Assembly (NCBI GenBank): GCA_051294375.1
Contig: CM119265.1
Coordinates: 25,738,767 to 25,802,766 of the forward strand
Source of the DNA: Paraspadella gotoi
Taxonomy: Eukaryota > Chaetognatha
DNA length: 64,000 bases
Reading direction: 5' to 3'
The notes under the pieces are model-generated. The model was not told where the DNA came from. It saw only the letters and a program-made list of their open reading frames with translations, and did not search any database. The position numbers and the translations under genes were made by a program. Positions 50,363 through 62,834 of this stretch are shown in pieces. Positions within the stretch are counted from its first letter, which is position 1. Every line of letters starts with the position of its first letter.

Positions 50363-50789
50363 TATATTATATATGGCTTTCTTTAGAGTATCTTTCATAA
50401 CGTCATTTCATACCATTCTATACCTAATTCTTAATTATTTATAATTATCAGTATGTTTCTTCTTCTCTACTACATCCACAAACCTCCGTGCTTCCATATC
50501 CCTGACGAATGTCCACGACTCCCGTCCGACGACGGAACATGTCTTCAATCTCGCCGAAACGTAAGACCCGCCAGTGAGGATCGATCGAACAGATGTTAGA
50601 TCTGGAGCAGGCATTACATTGCCTTTGGCGATTGACGCCACATGCCAGGCGGTCAAGTAAAGGTACCTGAGGCAAGAAAAAAAAGATTTTACCAGTCGCT
50701 AGGTAACTCAAAATATTAGTAAATTAGTCCGAAATTTTACCAAGTGATGAAACAGTAAAATTGTTATGAGTTAGTGACAGAACCGTTCA

Positions 50790-50905
50790 ATATAAACAGT
50801 CCCTGAGATTCGGATCAGGCTGTAACACCATGTTACAGCCGGATTAAGTGGCCCTCTCTACGCCCGACCACCGGGGTAGAACCGGACCTTTGGTTGGGAG
50901 GTGAA
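50790..50905 (-). mobile_element. SINE family 3 copy
   Basis: On the minus strand: attcacctcccaaccaaagg, box-B-like ggtccggttctacccc, then ggctgtaaca-ggtgttacag and cctgatccgaatctcaggga. Matches 54150-54310. Confidence 0.75.
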
Positions 50906-52401
50906 TTTATTCACTCACTTCATGTTGTATTTTTTCACCAAACTCAAATCCCGACAAATGTCAAAGTCAGCAACAACGACACAGTTTGCTCGTTGAAGCA
51001 TGCATTTAAATGCGAGAAATGCAGTCCACCCGCGTGGGCCAAAGGCGCCTGCAACATTGTCGTATCTCCTGTGATAAAAACACGAGATCTCAAAGTAAAT
51101 TTCATCATTAATCAATTATTATTATTCCCTCAAATGAAGCTGCACCGTTCTAGTTCACAAATGCTTCATGCAAAAGTGCAACTGCTGGGCTACGGTGTTT
51201 TGGTGAGTGAGGACAATGCCCTTGGGGGTTCCTGTGCTGCCACTACTATTCTGGACAATTGCCGTATTGATAGCAACATCGATTTCTGGAGTCTGCTTAA
51301 AGGCAGATCCGTCATCAGTCGCAAGGTTGGTGAATGTGGTTGCATCTGAGAATGAAATTCATGAGAATATTTCAAAAATTTTTTTAACGTTATTTTTATT
51401 TTTTATCAGAAAGTCCTGATGTACTTGTACTTATAAATAATAGTTCTGAGTAAATATTGCAGAAAATGAAATTGGTTCGCTATTAAAACTTACCATAGTT
51501 TTCTTTAACTGTGTCAAAAACTATGAGAATTTTGAAGGCATCTGATTCATGATAGACTTTTCTTGCTGTATCCAAGAAATTGGAGGTACAGGCGATGACC
51601 TTCGCCTCTACCGCCTCTGCCTGACGCTTGAGTTCAACTTCATTTAGTGAAGTGTAAACGGGCGCAAACACCGCACCCAAAGCCAGCGTCGCAAAGCATG
51701 TGATAATATATTCGACGCAGTTTGACGCAATTACTGTTACACCATCCCCCTTTATAAAATGCATACAATTTATTTGTACATTGAATTTGTTTGTCTTTCT
51801 AATTCCTTCACTCATTTATTCATGCATAACTCTATTTTTTCATACATTATTGGACTTGCCTTTCCCACCCCTCTCTTTGCCAATGCACTTGCAACCCTCT
51901 CAGCCAAATAAATGATCCTTTTTGCGCTCAATGTCTCTCCAGTAGATGCAGATGTTAAGAGGATGTCTTCAGGATGTTGAAGCAAATGTGTTTTCATGAA
52001 GGTGAAGACATCAATAGCGGGGATATCAATGTTTGAAAAAGGCGATTTTACCACATTATTTCCTGTCAAACTTTTGGATGAAAAGCTGGAATTGGGAGTA
52101 TTGTTATCCATGTTGATCTTGACTGTTGAGTAAACACTCTTTTGAATTTAACTGCAAGTTTAACTACAAGTTTTTGCTGCAGACATTGAAATTTTCCTGC
52201 GGTTAATCTTGGAGATTGTGGAACATTTACAAAATTTATGATTAGCAGCAGATGACGTGTTATAACATTTTAAAATATTTATAAAAATAAATGCCTCTAG
52301 AAGTCTCTTTTTAATATTTTTTATTTATTTTAATGATTTATTATTTATTTTATCATAATAATAAATTTATTAACTTACTGGGCTTAATATAGTTTAACAA
52401 T

Positions 52402-55400
52402 TTACATTCTTCTCAACTTGTTCTTGTCTGGTTTGGCTGAAGACGTCTTTGGTATCTCCTTCAAAAATCTAACTCCCCCACGCAGCCTATTCAATACGCT
52501 TGATCGCGAAGCTACAAAGGCTTGAAGGTTCTCAGCAGTTGCGCTGGTGGCATCGACATTGGGCTGCAGCACGACGAAGGCTCTGGGTTCGACTCCATTA
52601 TCAACAGGGACACCTACAACGACGCACTCAGCGATGGCAGGGTGCGACATAAGGATGCCTTCAATGACGGCTGGAGTCACATGTTGGCTGAAGGGATATA
52701 GATTATGAATAGAGTTATACATATTATCACAACAGATGCAGGTGTACGATAAGGTCCGTCAGCTCTTTATATTCCCGAAACAGCTGCTAGTCCCTGTAAA
52801 CATTCCTCTCACTACTCCCATAAAATTAAATTTACTCAACCTTCACTAGAAAAAGGAATGGGAAGGTGTGCTTACGTTTTAAATTCATAAATTAGAATGA
52901 ATGTACCTGTAATATAGGAGATATCACAGCAATTCTGTTAGCCATTGGAAAAGAATTATAATGAGCTTATAAATATCCAAATCTAACAAACCCGTCTTTG
53001 TAGGAGATGAGCTCCTTTATTCTGTCAGTAATAAAGAGATATCCGTCAGCATTGAAGTGCCCAATGTCTCCCATGTGGAACCATCCATCCGAGTCCATCA
53101 CAGAAGCCGTGGCCGAAGGATCGTTTAAGTACCCCTTCATCAGAGAAGGACTTTGAACACAAATCTCACCCTCGCTGGTTGGAGGTAAGTCAATGCCAGT
53201 AGATGGGTCAGTGATCTTAGAAAAAGAAAAGGGAAGAAAAAACAAAGTAGTATAAGTGTATATGTAGAAAAAGAAGGAAGAATGGCAAGGGGAGGAACTC
53301 CTGTGATAAAGGGGGCGCAGGGTATCTCACCAACTGGCCTTGGGGCTACGGACCGTCAGTGACCGCCTCCTGTCACTGGCATGTTTAGACCCGCTATGTC
53401 ACATTTATGCCAGAACTGGGAATGAACCCGGGATGCAAAGTTGTAACGAGAAGATTTAGCCTGCTCAGCTATTGAGATGAGGGTGACGACGGACTGCAGT
53501 GAGGCAGCTTTAAAACTTGCTGCCACAGAAGGCAAATAAAGAAAGGGTTAAAAATAACAGAAAAGAAAAATAAAAACAGAAGGTGAAGAAGAGAACAGTG
53601 CGCAGGGACAAAAACATATTTTTAAATAAATTTAAAAAACCTTAATCAGGATGCTGGGGAGAGGGACACCAACAGATCCTGGATGCCCGACCTTCTCCCT
53701 CCGTGGCACACTGATCATTGCTCCGGCCTACACATTCAAATTATACAGTTAATATTAATAATATCACTGGAACACAATAATTAGTCTTATCATCTAGATT
53801 TTTTTTAAATTGACATGCTATTGTGGCCTACCTTTTTATACCTAATTTTTTCTCTTTCTCACTATAACTATTTACAACTATTAAGTAACAAAATCTTTCT
53901 GTCACTTAACCTCTGTGCATCCATAGCTCTGACTAATGTCCACCCCTAAAGTCCGATGACGGAACATGTCTTCAATCTCGGCCGAAACAAAAGAGCCTCC
54001 AGTGAGAACCTCCCTGACAGATGATAGATCCGGCATAGGCAAGAGACTACCTTTGGCAATGGATGCCACATGCCCGGCGATCAATAAGAGGAAACTGAAT
54101 CAAATAATGATACTATGGTGGACTAAAATCCACCAACCGTTCATCAGCGGCCATTGGTGCCAGAGGCAAGTCATTCACCTCCCAACCCAAAGGTCCGGGA
54201 TTCTAGCCCGGTGGTCGCCTTGCAGTTAAGAGGGACGGGGCGCTTAAACCGCCTGTAACTCGGTGTTACAGCCTGATCCGAAGCTCAGGGACTGCTTATA
54301 TTGAATGGTTCTATCACTAACACATAATAATAATTATTGTCTCTTCAATACTCAAAAATTATATAATACATACAGTTTTTTTTATAACAGGTTTCACCAC
54401 TGACAGATGTGGAGCATCTTGCCAACTGCCTGTAAGCCTGTAAGGGCTTCTGAAACTCTTTGAGTGCATCAAACTTCAGGCAGTTTACAATGTCTTCATC
54501 ACAATTTGTCAAGCAGCTTCAGGATTGAACACGGGCTGCACATTGTGCACAATCGCTATTTAGTGCACAATCGTTATTTATTGCACAATCGCTATTTAGG
54601 ATTATCCAATTGAAAGCAGTCTCTTTTACATAAGATTAAAATTTGAGTAAATAATTTCTAATTTAACTTATACATACATACATACTTAAAGTATAATTAT
54701 TTCTAATGTCAAAATCCATTAAACTCCCTTCCTTTCAAATTTTTTAACCGAATTCAAATCATGTGATATATCAAAGTCAGCTCCAATGACACATTATGCA
54801 TAAAATTTATTTTAGAACAGATATAAATTAGAGCAAATTACCGATGATTTAATTAATAGTTCAATCAAGATTATTTAATCAAAATTTTATTCACTCACTT
54901 CATGTTGTATTTTTTCACCAAANNNNNNNNNNNNNNNNNNNNNNNNNNNNNNNNNNNNNNNNNNNNNNNNNNNNNNNNNNNNNNNNNNNNNNNNNNNNNN
55001 NNNNNNNNNNNNNNNNNNNNNNNNNNNNNNNNNNNNNNNNNNNNNNNNNNNNNNNNNNNNNNNNNNNNNNNNNNNNNNNNNNNNNNNNNNNNNNNNNNNN
55101 NNNNNNNNNNNNNNNNNNNNNNNNNNNNNNNNNNNNNNNNNNNNNNNNNNCAAAGTCAGCAACAACGACACAGTTTGCTCGTTGAAGCATACATCGAAAT
55201 GCAGAAAACTCTAGTCCACCCACGTGGGCCAAAGGAGCTTGTACCATTGTCGCCTCTCCTAGTGTAAAAGACGCAATATTAAGAGAAATATTATTACATG
55301 GTAACCATTTGAAACCCGCCGCTAGAAAAAATTTGCCAATAGAAAGTGCATAGATATTATTACATTTGAAATAATTTGTGCTAATATGTGTATGGCAAGA

Positions 55401-56932
55401 AATCCCTATAAAAATGACTTAAGAATATTGATTATATTTTGCCGTAGAATATTTTAAAATCCAAAGTAGTTATAATTCTATACCTTCCTAGTACTATGAC
55501 GAGGTGTTCAAAAGATATTTTCCAAAAATTGTAAGTTCATTATAGCATTTAGTTTTTAAGAAGAGTTCAGGAAAATCAATATTATTGCTATTTTTTAAAA
55601 AATTGTCGTTTAAATTTCCATGAAAGTGAGATAAAATTTTTTTGTTCACAAAAAACTCTTTATCTTTTTATTGACAAAGCAAAAATAAACTAAACTAGAC
55701 TAGTTTTAGCTTTATAATTATATATATTTTTTTCAAAATGTAGAAATCTTTGTGGTTTTTCTTTCTCTTTTTCTTTGATTTTTTTTTCTATCGGCGGCCA
55801 CAATGTATCGATTCATCATTATTTATTCATTCAAATAATCATTAAAGCTCCACCCGGTTCTAGTTCCACAAATGCTTCATAAAAAAGTTGTATCTGGTTG
55901 GCAACTATGTTTTGATGAGTGAGGACAATGCCCTTAGGAGATCCCGTGCTTCCACTGCTGTTCTGGACAATCGCTGTATCAATAGCAAAGTCAATTTCTG
56001 GTGTCTGATCAAAGGCAGATCCATCATCAGCGGCAATGTTGGTAAATGTAATTGCATCTGTGAATGAAGTTCATGAATATATTTCAAAAATTTCTCAAGG
56101 TTACATCTTTTTTTATTTGAGAAGAGATCTAGTTTATTTATTCTTAAGAACACTTATGAATTCTTAATAAATATCAAAGCAAATGAAAATTGTTATGTCT
56201 AAACTCACCATAGTTCTCTTCAGCTCCGTCAAAAACTATGAGAACTTTCAATGCATCTGATTCATGAAAGACTTTTCTTGCTGTATCCAAAAAATTGGAG
56301 GTACAAGCAATGACCTTTGCTCCCACAGCCTCTGCCTGACGCTTGAGTTCCACTTCATTGAGTGAAGTGTATACAGGTGCAAATACCGCCCCCAAAGCCA
56401 GCGTTGCAAAGCATGTGATAATGTATTCGACACAGTTTAACGCAATTACGGTTATGCCATCGCCCTTTATTATATGCATTTCAGTTAAAAAATTCTTTAA
56501 AAGCTAATTTTTAATCTTCATACATTATTGAACTTGCCTTTCCCACCCCTCTCTTTGCCAATGCACTTGCAACCCTCTCAGCCAAATAAATGATCCTCTT
56601 TGCGCTCAAAGTCTCTCCAGTAGATGCAGATGTTAAGAGGATGTNNNNNNNNNNNNNNNNNNNNNNNNNNNNNNNNNNNNNNNNNNNNNNNNNNNNNNNN
56701 NNNNNNNNNNNNNNNNNNNNNNNNNNNNNNNNNNNNNNNNNNNNNNNNNNNNNNNNNNNNNNNNNNNNNNNNNNNNNNNNNNNNNNNNNNNNNNNNNNNN
56801 NNNNNNNNNNNNNNNNNNNNNNNNNNNNNNNNNNNNNNNNNNNNNNNNNNNNNNNNNNNNNNNNNNNNNNNNNNNNNNNNTAGAAAAAGGAGATATTACC
56901 ACATTATTTACTGCAAAACTATTGTTATCCAT
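52402..56932 (-). CDS. 4CL/luciferase-type acyl-CoA synthetase, copy B
   Basis: Eight minus-strand exons: 56932-56538 (236 Ns inside), 56464-56209, 56057-55854, 55258-54899 (228 Ns inside), 54094-53911, 53727-53641, 53215-52992, 52687-52402 (stop TAA). All readable joins keep phase. Motifs: [110 protein letters not shown] and EIPKTSSAKPDKNKL with the catalytic lysine. The end KLRRM is not a clear peroxisomal signal. Substrate is unknown. Intron 1 begins GC (aaag|gcaagt), as in copies A and C. This is the most complete of the three. Confidence 0.88.
53282..53500 (-). mobile_element. SINE family 2 copy in intron 6 of ligase copy B
   Basis: On the minus strand a tRNA-like head (ctgagcaggctaaatcttct, box B GGGTTCATTCCC) is followed by a body ending in ctggcatgtttagac / cactgacggtccgtag..., matching 63441-63665. 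Confidence 0.7.
54150..54315 (+). mobile_element. SINE family 3 copy in intron 4 of ligase copy B
   Basis: tggtgccagaggcaagtcat (box-A-like), ggtccgggattctagccc (box-B-like), then ctgtaactcggtgttacagc, cctgatccgaagctcaggga and a ttatattgaatggttct tail. Opposite orientation to the copy in the equivalent intron of copy A. Confidence 0.75.
54923..55150. other. Assembly gap (228 N) in exon 4 of ligase copy B
   Basis: The corresponding exon should be 151 bases and 132 are present, so only about 19 bases of real sequence are missing. Confidence 0.8.
56645..56880. other. Assembly gap (236 N) in exon 1 of ligase copy B
   Basis: By comparison with copy A exon 1 (252 bases) only about 93 coding bases are missing, so the run of Ns is oversized. 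Confidence 0.8.
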
Positions 56933-57396
56933 GACGATTGCAAAAGTTTGATCCACTTTTAAATAATCTCGAATTTAGCTGGAAACTAAAATATATCTTA
57001 CCTGGAATAAGTGCAATATTTAGAATTATTAAAAACCACAAGATAAGGGAAAACATGATGAATAGAATAACAATAATTCTAAGAATATTCATGATTTAAC
57101 AAAAATAAAATTTATCAAACCATATGATATAGATGTATATAGATTGCTTGTTGTTAATGACTTAATCATCTGATAGGTCATAAGAACTAAGGGATTTGAA
57201 ACATAATATAATTTGAATTTAGATTATAACCTTCTTGTCCATTTAATTTTTTGCATTTTACTAAGATTACAAAAAATAATAAATTTTAGCGGCTGTTTTT
57301 TTCTGTTCATTTACATTATGAAAATTTATTTTATCAAATTATATTTATAAAATTGTATTTAATACAATTTAACATTAAGGTTTTTAAAAAGTTTAA

Positions 57397-60300
57397 TTAC
57401 AACTTTCTCAACTCATTCCTCAGTGGCTTTGTGGAGGGTGACTTGGGAATCTCTTTCAAAAACCTGACTCCCCCTCGTAGTCTGTTCAATACGGTTGTCC
57501 TTCCAGCCACAAAGTCTTGGAGGTCCTCAGCGGTCACCCTGGAAGGGTCAGCATCCGGTTGCAGCACCACGAAGGCTTTTGGCTCAACTACTTCGCCAAT
57601 GAGAATACCAACAATGACACATTCAGCAACGGCAGGGTGTGACAGAAGGACTCCTTCAATGACGCTTGGAGCGACATGTTGGCTAAAGTGCAGAGAAAAA
57701 GGAAGGTGGATAATTGGATATTATAATTTTAATAGACTTGAATGAGTACAAGCTGCCACTCCCTAATTAGAACATAGGTTTACCGATGTTTAGTTCTTTA
57801 AATAACATAGTAATTCCTCTCAATACTAATAATCTACAAACCCATCTTTGTAGAAAATGAGCTCCTTTATTCTGTCTGTGATGAATAGATGTCCATCCTC
57901 ACTGAAGTACCCTATATCTCCTGAGTGAAACCACCCATTTGCGTCGATGGCATACGCTGTGGCAGCAGGGGCATTCAAGTAGCCCTTCATCATCCNNNNN
58001 NNNNNNNNNNNNNNNNNNNNNNNNNNNNNNNNNNNNNNNNNNNNNNNNNNNNNNNNNNNNNNNNNNNNNNNNNNNNNNNNNNNNNNNNNNNNNNNNNNNN
58101 NNNNNNNNNNNNNNNNNNNNNNNNNNNNNNNNNNNNNNNNNNNNNNNNNNNNNNNNNNNNNNNNNNNNNNNNNNNNNNNNNNNNNNNNNNNNNNNNNNNN
58201 NNNNNNNNNNNNNNNNNNNNNTATAAATAGTAAAAAACAGAGATTTTACAAAACCTTAATTTTGACGTTAGGCAGTGGAATACCGACGGAGCCTGAATGC
58301 CTGAGCTTTTCCTGCTTTGGCACAAGGGTGATTGCTCCACCCTTAACAAAGAGTAAAATTGTATTGAATCAATAAAGAAATCTTTTATTAGAATTTTTAA
58401 AATTATTTTTTTAGGATGCAATATAACTAAAGGGAAAGTCATTTGAAGACGGTTTGAGATATAAAAAAAATGGCGCATTTAGCTTTTGATTTACACTCAA
58501 AATGACAGAAAATTTGTTTTGTCATTCTGTCTGTAAACTTAAGAAAATTTTGAAATTAATTCTCAAACTGCGACACTCAATTGATCGCAATAGNNNNNNN
58601 NNNCAATAAAGAAATCTTTTATTAGAATTTTTAAAATTATTTTTTAGGATGCAATATAACTAAAGGGAAAGTCATTTGAAGACGGTTTGAGATATAAAAA
58701 AAATGGCGCATTTAGCTTTTGATTTACACTCAAAATGACAGAAAATTTGTTTTGTCATTCTGTCTGTAAACTTAAGAAAATTTTGAAATTAATTCTCAAA
58801 CTGCGACACTCAATTGATCGCAATAGCCTAGACTATCAGAAATATGGGTAAAAGGCATCTATCTCCAAAAATACTGTTGACAAGGTAAAAGAAACTACTG
58901 TGGCCGGAGGGAAGGCTTTGCCCGTGGACGGGGTTCAAAAAGCTTGCACCACCTTCCTTGGATACTTAGAGGTGGGTTTAATACAGTAATTATACAGTAA
59001 TTATACAGTAGTTATTGGAATCTCCAAACTAAACTTCCTTCTACAAACCTCAGTACATCCATAAGCCTGATGGACTTCTGCTCCTCCTGCACGATGACTG
59101 AACATTTCTTCAGCTTCCACTGAAAGAAAAGAACCGCCAGTGTTGACAGCTCGGAGGGAAGTCAAATCTTGACAAGGCAAAATGTTTCCTTTGGCAATAT
59201 ATGTCGCGTGCCAGGAAGGTAAGAACATGAATCTGACCGTTAAATTGTTTAATTTTAAAATACAAATTTAAAAGTAAAATCTCAAATAAATATGAATCAA
59301 TTCAATTAAAAATCTATTTGCTAAGATATAGTTTCGCTCACTTAATTTCATATCTTTTGATGTAACTTTAAAATCGCGTGAAATGGTTACAAGTCTGCAA
59401 TGATGACGGCATTAGCACGGTTGAAGCATATATTGAAATGCGGCCAAAGAGTCGCACGCGCCCATCCGGGCTACCAGGCGCGCCTTGTACCGCATGGGCT
59501 GAATTCTCGCTGAGTATGGTGTATAATGATTAGGGAGTAAAAATAATTTTTCCCTTCTGTCTGCAACTTAACATAAACGATACCCATCATTAAATATTTC
59601 ATTTAGCTTCACCGCGGTTCTAATTCATAAAATGCTTGGTGCATGAGCTGTGACAGATTTGGCAACAATATTTCGATGGTGCGTAAAAATGCCCTTGGGG
59701 GGGAGTGCCTGTACTGCGCAGCTACTAATTTGCACAATGCTTGTTCAATAGGCGACATTAATTTCTGGCGGTTGATCAAAAAGAACCCATTGTTGACAAC
59801 AAGAGTCTCGGGCAAAGAAGTTGCATCTGTGAAAAATAATATTTTCTAGAAAACTGGACATGAAATCCTGTCACTTGCAGCAGTTTTAACCTGGGAACAC
59901 GGTTTTTACCTAAGAATGACCACTGGTTTTGGAACTCCATTTTTATGTTAACTTTTTGCTTTGGATATTCTTAATTTTTATAACCTTATTCATACGAGAT
60001 TAAGTCATTCTCTGGAGCCCTAAAATAAAAAATATTTTTGAGTTACAAGGAGAACATCCAATGTGAAGAAAAGTCTTCTAACTTATTTAAAACTTACGCC
60101 ACTTTTTTACTTCAACAACTTTCGTCAAGAGCTCAAATTTTAAACAGATACAGATACCGTGACTAGACACTTTTCTCGCTGTATTCAAAAAATTGGCAAG
60201 TACAGGCGATGAACCTCCGCGCCTCACGCGCCTCTGCCTGTACGCCTGGAGTTCTACGTCATCAAGGCGACGTGTAAACAGGCGCAAAGACAGCACCCCG

Positions 60301-60815
60301 AAGGCCAGAGTTGGCCGCAAGGCATGTGATGATGTAATTCGCACGCAGTTTGACGCAATTAACAGTCACGGCGGCGGCCATCTCCTTTGATGTAATTGGA
60401 TGATATAATTAGTATGTTAATGTAATATTACTAATTAGGTTTGTAACTATTTTTTGAACTTAAGGATTTTTGTGATTTCCTTTTTTTTTAATAAAATTCA
60501 TTAAAGTTACTTTTTGAAATGGCACTATATTTCTTTGCGTAAATGAACCTTGCCTTTCCTAAAAGTCCTCTTTGGGACAAGACAGCAATGGCGACATTTC
60601 TGCGGCCAAATTGATGATCCTGCTTCTGGCCGTAAATGTTTTCCTCTCCCCCCTTCCTCTTCCGGCAGCTTTCGCACCGCAAATGTCAACAGGCCATAAT
60701 CTGTCGGGAATGTTTCAGGAAGCCGCGTTTTCAAAAGTCTGAGTAAGGGGCGATGTCGATGTCCGGAAAAGAGATTATCACATTACTTAAAGTAGGCGTG
60801 TTGCAGGTATTCCAT
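57397..60815 (-). CDS. 4CL/luciferase-type acyl-CoA synthetase, copy C (5' half indel-rich)
   Basis: Clean minus-strand exons: 59232-59049, 58341-58255, exon 7 from inside the gap to 57842, and 57682-57397 (stop TAA). They encode [73 protein letters not shown] and [18 protein letters not shown]. Exons 1-4 are recognisable at about 60815-60550, 60395-60090, 59828-59600 and 59515-59395. They are broken by many single-base insertions and deletions, for example the region matching SNCVEYIITC and the SSGSTG signature. The error density is unlike the clean 3' half, which suggests unpolished sequence rather than decay. The catalytic lysine is present. Ends in RKL. Confidence 0.75.
57996..58221. other. 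Assembly gap (226 N) in exon 7 / intron 6 of ligase copy C
   Basis: Hides the start of exon 7; about 85 coding bases are expected in it from the copy B length. Confidence 0.8.
58361..58826. repeat. Duplicate ~223-bp segment on both sides of a 10-N gap
   Basis: caataaagaaatcttttatt through actcaattgatcgcaatag at 58369-58593 recurs almost exactly at 58604-58826. N-run: 58594-58603. A join artefact is likely. Confidence 0.85.
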
Positions 60816-61439
60816 AGTGATTTTTTTTTAAACTTATCTTTTTAATTATGGTTTAAAACATGTCAAGTTTAGCTATTTTTTGTGTTGTTTTTTTTTTTCC
60901 CTTAGAGACGATTCATTTACAAGAATCTAGAAAAAGCGTTTGTGAACTTTGAATTGTCAAGCGAAAGACAAGTGTTTAAACAGTTTCGAGGGGTTTACGA
61001 GTGTTCGCTTCGGAACTTTTGAACGCGAATATCCTCTTCAAGTTCACTATGGAATTTTTGAGGTCAATGTTATTTATGTAAGGTACAAAGGGTGTTAAAC
61101 AGCTTTCTATGACTACATACTACTTCTATTCTACTTATACCTTTTTTTCAAATCTAATTTTTCATCTTAAAAGACTTTCACCAAAACTAAAAAAGTAATT
61201 GTCCATTATCAAATGATACAATAAATTTTCGCTCGCACACTCTCGCACCTATAGTTATCCACTAGAAAAAAGATTTATTTAATAAGGTAAAAATACATTA
61301 AAACAATGATTAAACTATAAACGCCAGTATACTTTGGCATTACTAATTTAAGAAAAGACCCAAGAATTTAATCAGACAATTCCCGAGGATTTTGCTAACG
61401 AGTTTTGGTGATTGGAAAACCGATGCAGTTTTTTGACGA
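60816..61439. other. No gene seen
   Basis: AT-rich flank upstream of ligase copy C. No promoter element is recognisable and no protein-like frame was found. Confidence 0.5.
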
Positions 61440-62385
61440 GTAATTTGGAGATTTTGTATCTTGAAGCGACTGAAGACTAGATTTTGAAAATTTTAGTCTG
61501 TCTACCTGTGTCTCTCCACATTTTACAGATACAAAACAAGTTGTTGATATATTAGAAACAATGCCTTGATTACCTAAATTGCTCATTTCTTATTTGTCTG
61601 ATATTGTATATGTTTGTATGCATCTGTATTACAATTTTATATGAATAAAAATACTTCAATATAAATATGCTTGAATTTGAAGGTTCTTTTCACAAAAACG
61701 CGAAAAGATCGTGAATTTTCAACTAGTTATTTGAAACAATTAAAAACCGATGTGAGATAGTATTTCTATATTAACTTTTACTTGATTATGTTAAAAAATT
61801 CCTTTAGTTATGTAAACTTCACGAAACACTGTGTTTCGTAGTTTCGTTTCCCGCGCTTCCAAGGGAGAAAACGAAATATAGACGCCAATGGCGAAAAACT
61901 GAACGAGCGGCGACACCAGCTGAGTTGAACTATTTTTCGCAGGGGGAAATTTTCTTTCTTTTTTCTTCTTTCTTCTTTCTTGTTACTAGTTTATTTTTTG
62001 TTTCTTGTTTCCCTTTCATTTATAATAACCTTTTTTTTTTTATCTGATTCTTTTTTCTGATCTCATTCTTTCTTTCTTTTTTCTTTCTTTCTCTTTCTTT
62101 CTTTCTTTCTTTCTTTCTCTCTTTTTCTCTATCTCTTTTTATCTTTTTCTGTTTTCAGTCTTTCTTTCCATTTCTTTCCCTTTCTTACTTTGACTCCTTC
62201 TCTCTTTAGTTTTTCTTTCCATTGTTTCCTCTCTCTCTCTATCTCTCTCTTTTTTTTCTCTCCGTTTGTTTTTGTTTTACCTTTTCTAAATCTTTTCTCG
62301 TTCTTCGACCAATTTCCCAAAAGTTTTCCCCCTTGAATTCATATCTTCCAACAATCTAATAACGTAAAAATAAAATAATCAATAA

Positions 62386-62795
62386 GATAGAGATTACACA
62401 TGGGAGTACAGGTACAGTATTTTTATTTATGACCTTCATCAGCGTCAAAATTTATTTGTGAATATTTGAAAGGTATTTGTGCAAAGGAAAAGGAGAGAGA
62501 GAGAGAAAGAGAGAGAGAGAAGAGGAGAGAGACAACAAAGAGAGGGCAAAGTTTCCAACACTGAGTTTAGAAAAAGAATAGTGGTCAGATGTGAGGACAG
62601 GTTAAGGTGAGGACAGATTGAGCAAGATTGTGAAAAGAAATTAAATTGTGAAAAATTTTATTTTAATTTAATTTCATTTCATTTCACAATCTTTCTCAAT
62701 CTGTCCTCACCTTAACCTGTCCTCACATCTGACCACTATTCTTTTTCTAAACTCTGTGTTGGAAACTTTGCCCTCTCTTTGTTGTCTCTCTCCCC

Positions 62796-62834
<39 letters not shown>

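Larger units (their letters stand above)
48090..52111 (-). pseudogene. 4CL/luciferase-type acyl-CoA synthetase, copy A, frame broken by single-base indels
   Basis: Eight minus-strand exons: 52111-51860, 51749-51494, 51345-51146, 51068-50919, 50666-50484, 49578-49492, 49114-48892, 48379-48090. The family adenylates carboxylic acids with ATP and passes them to CoA. Seen: A3 motif SSGSTGTPKG then [43 protein letters not shown], and after correction a C-terminal IPLTSSGKKD lysine motif. Exons 3, 4, 5 and 7 are 1-4 bases short of copy B and exon 8 has an extra G, nearly all in short homopolymers. It may be a recent pseudogene or a mis-assembled intact gene. The first intron has a GC donor. Confidence 0.75.
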
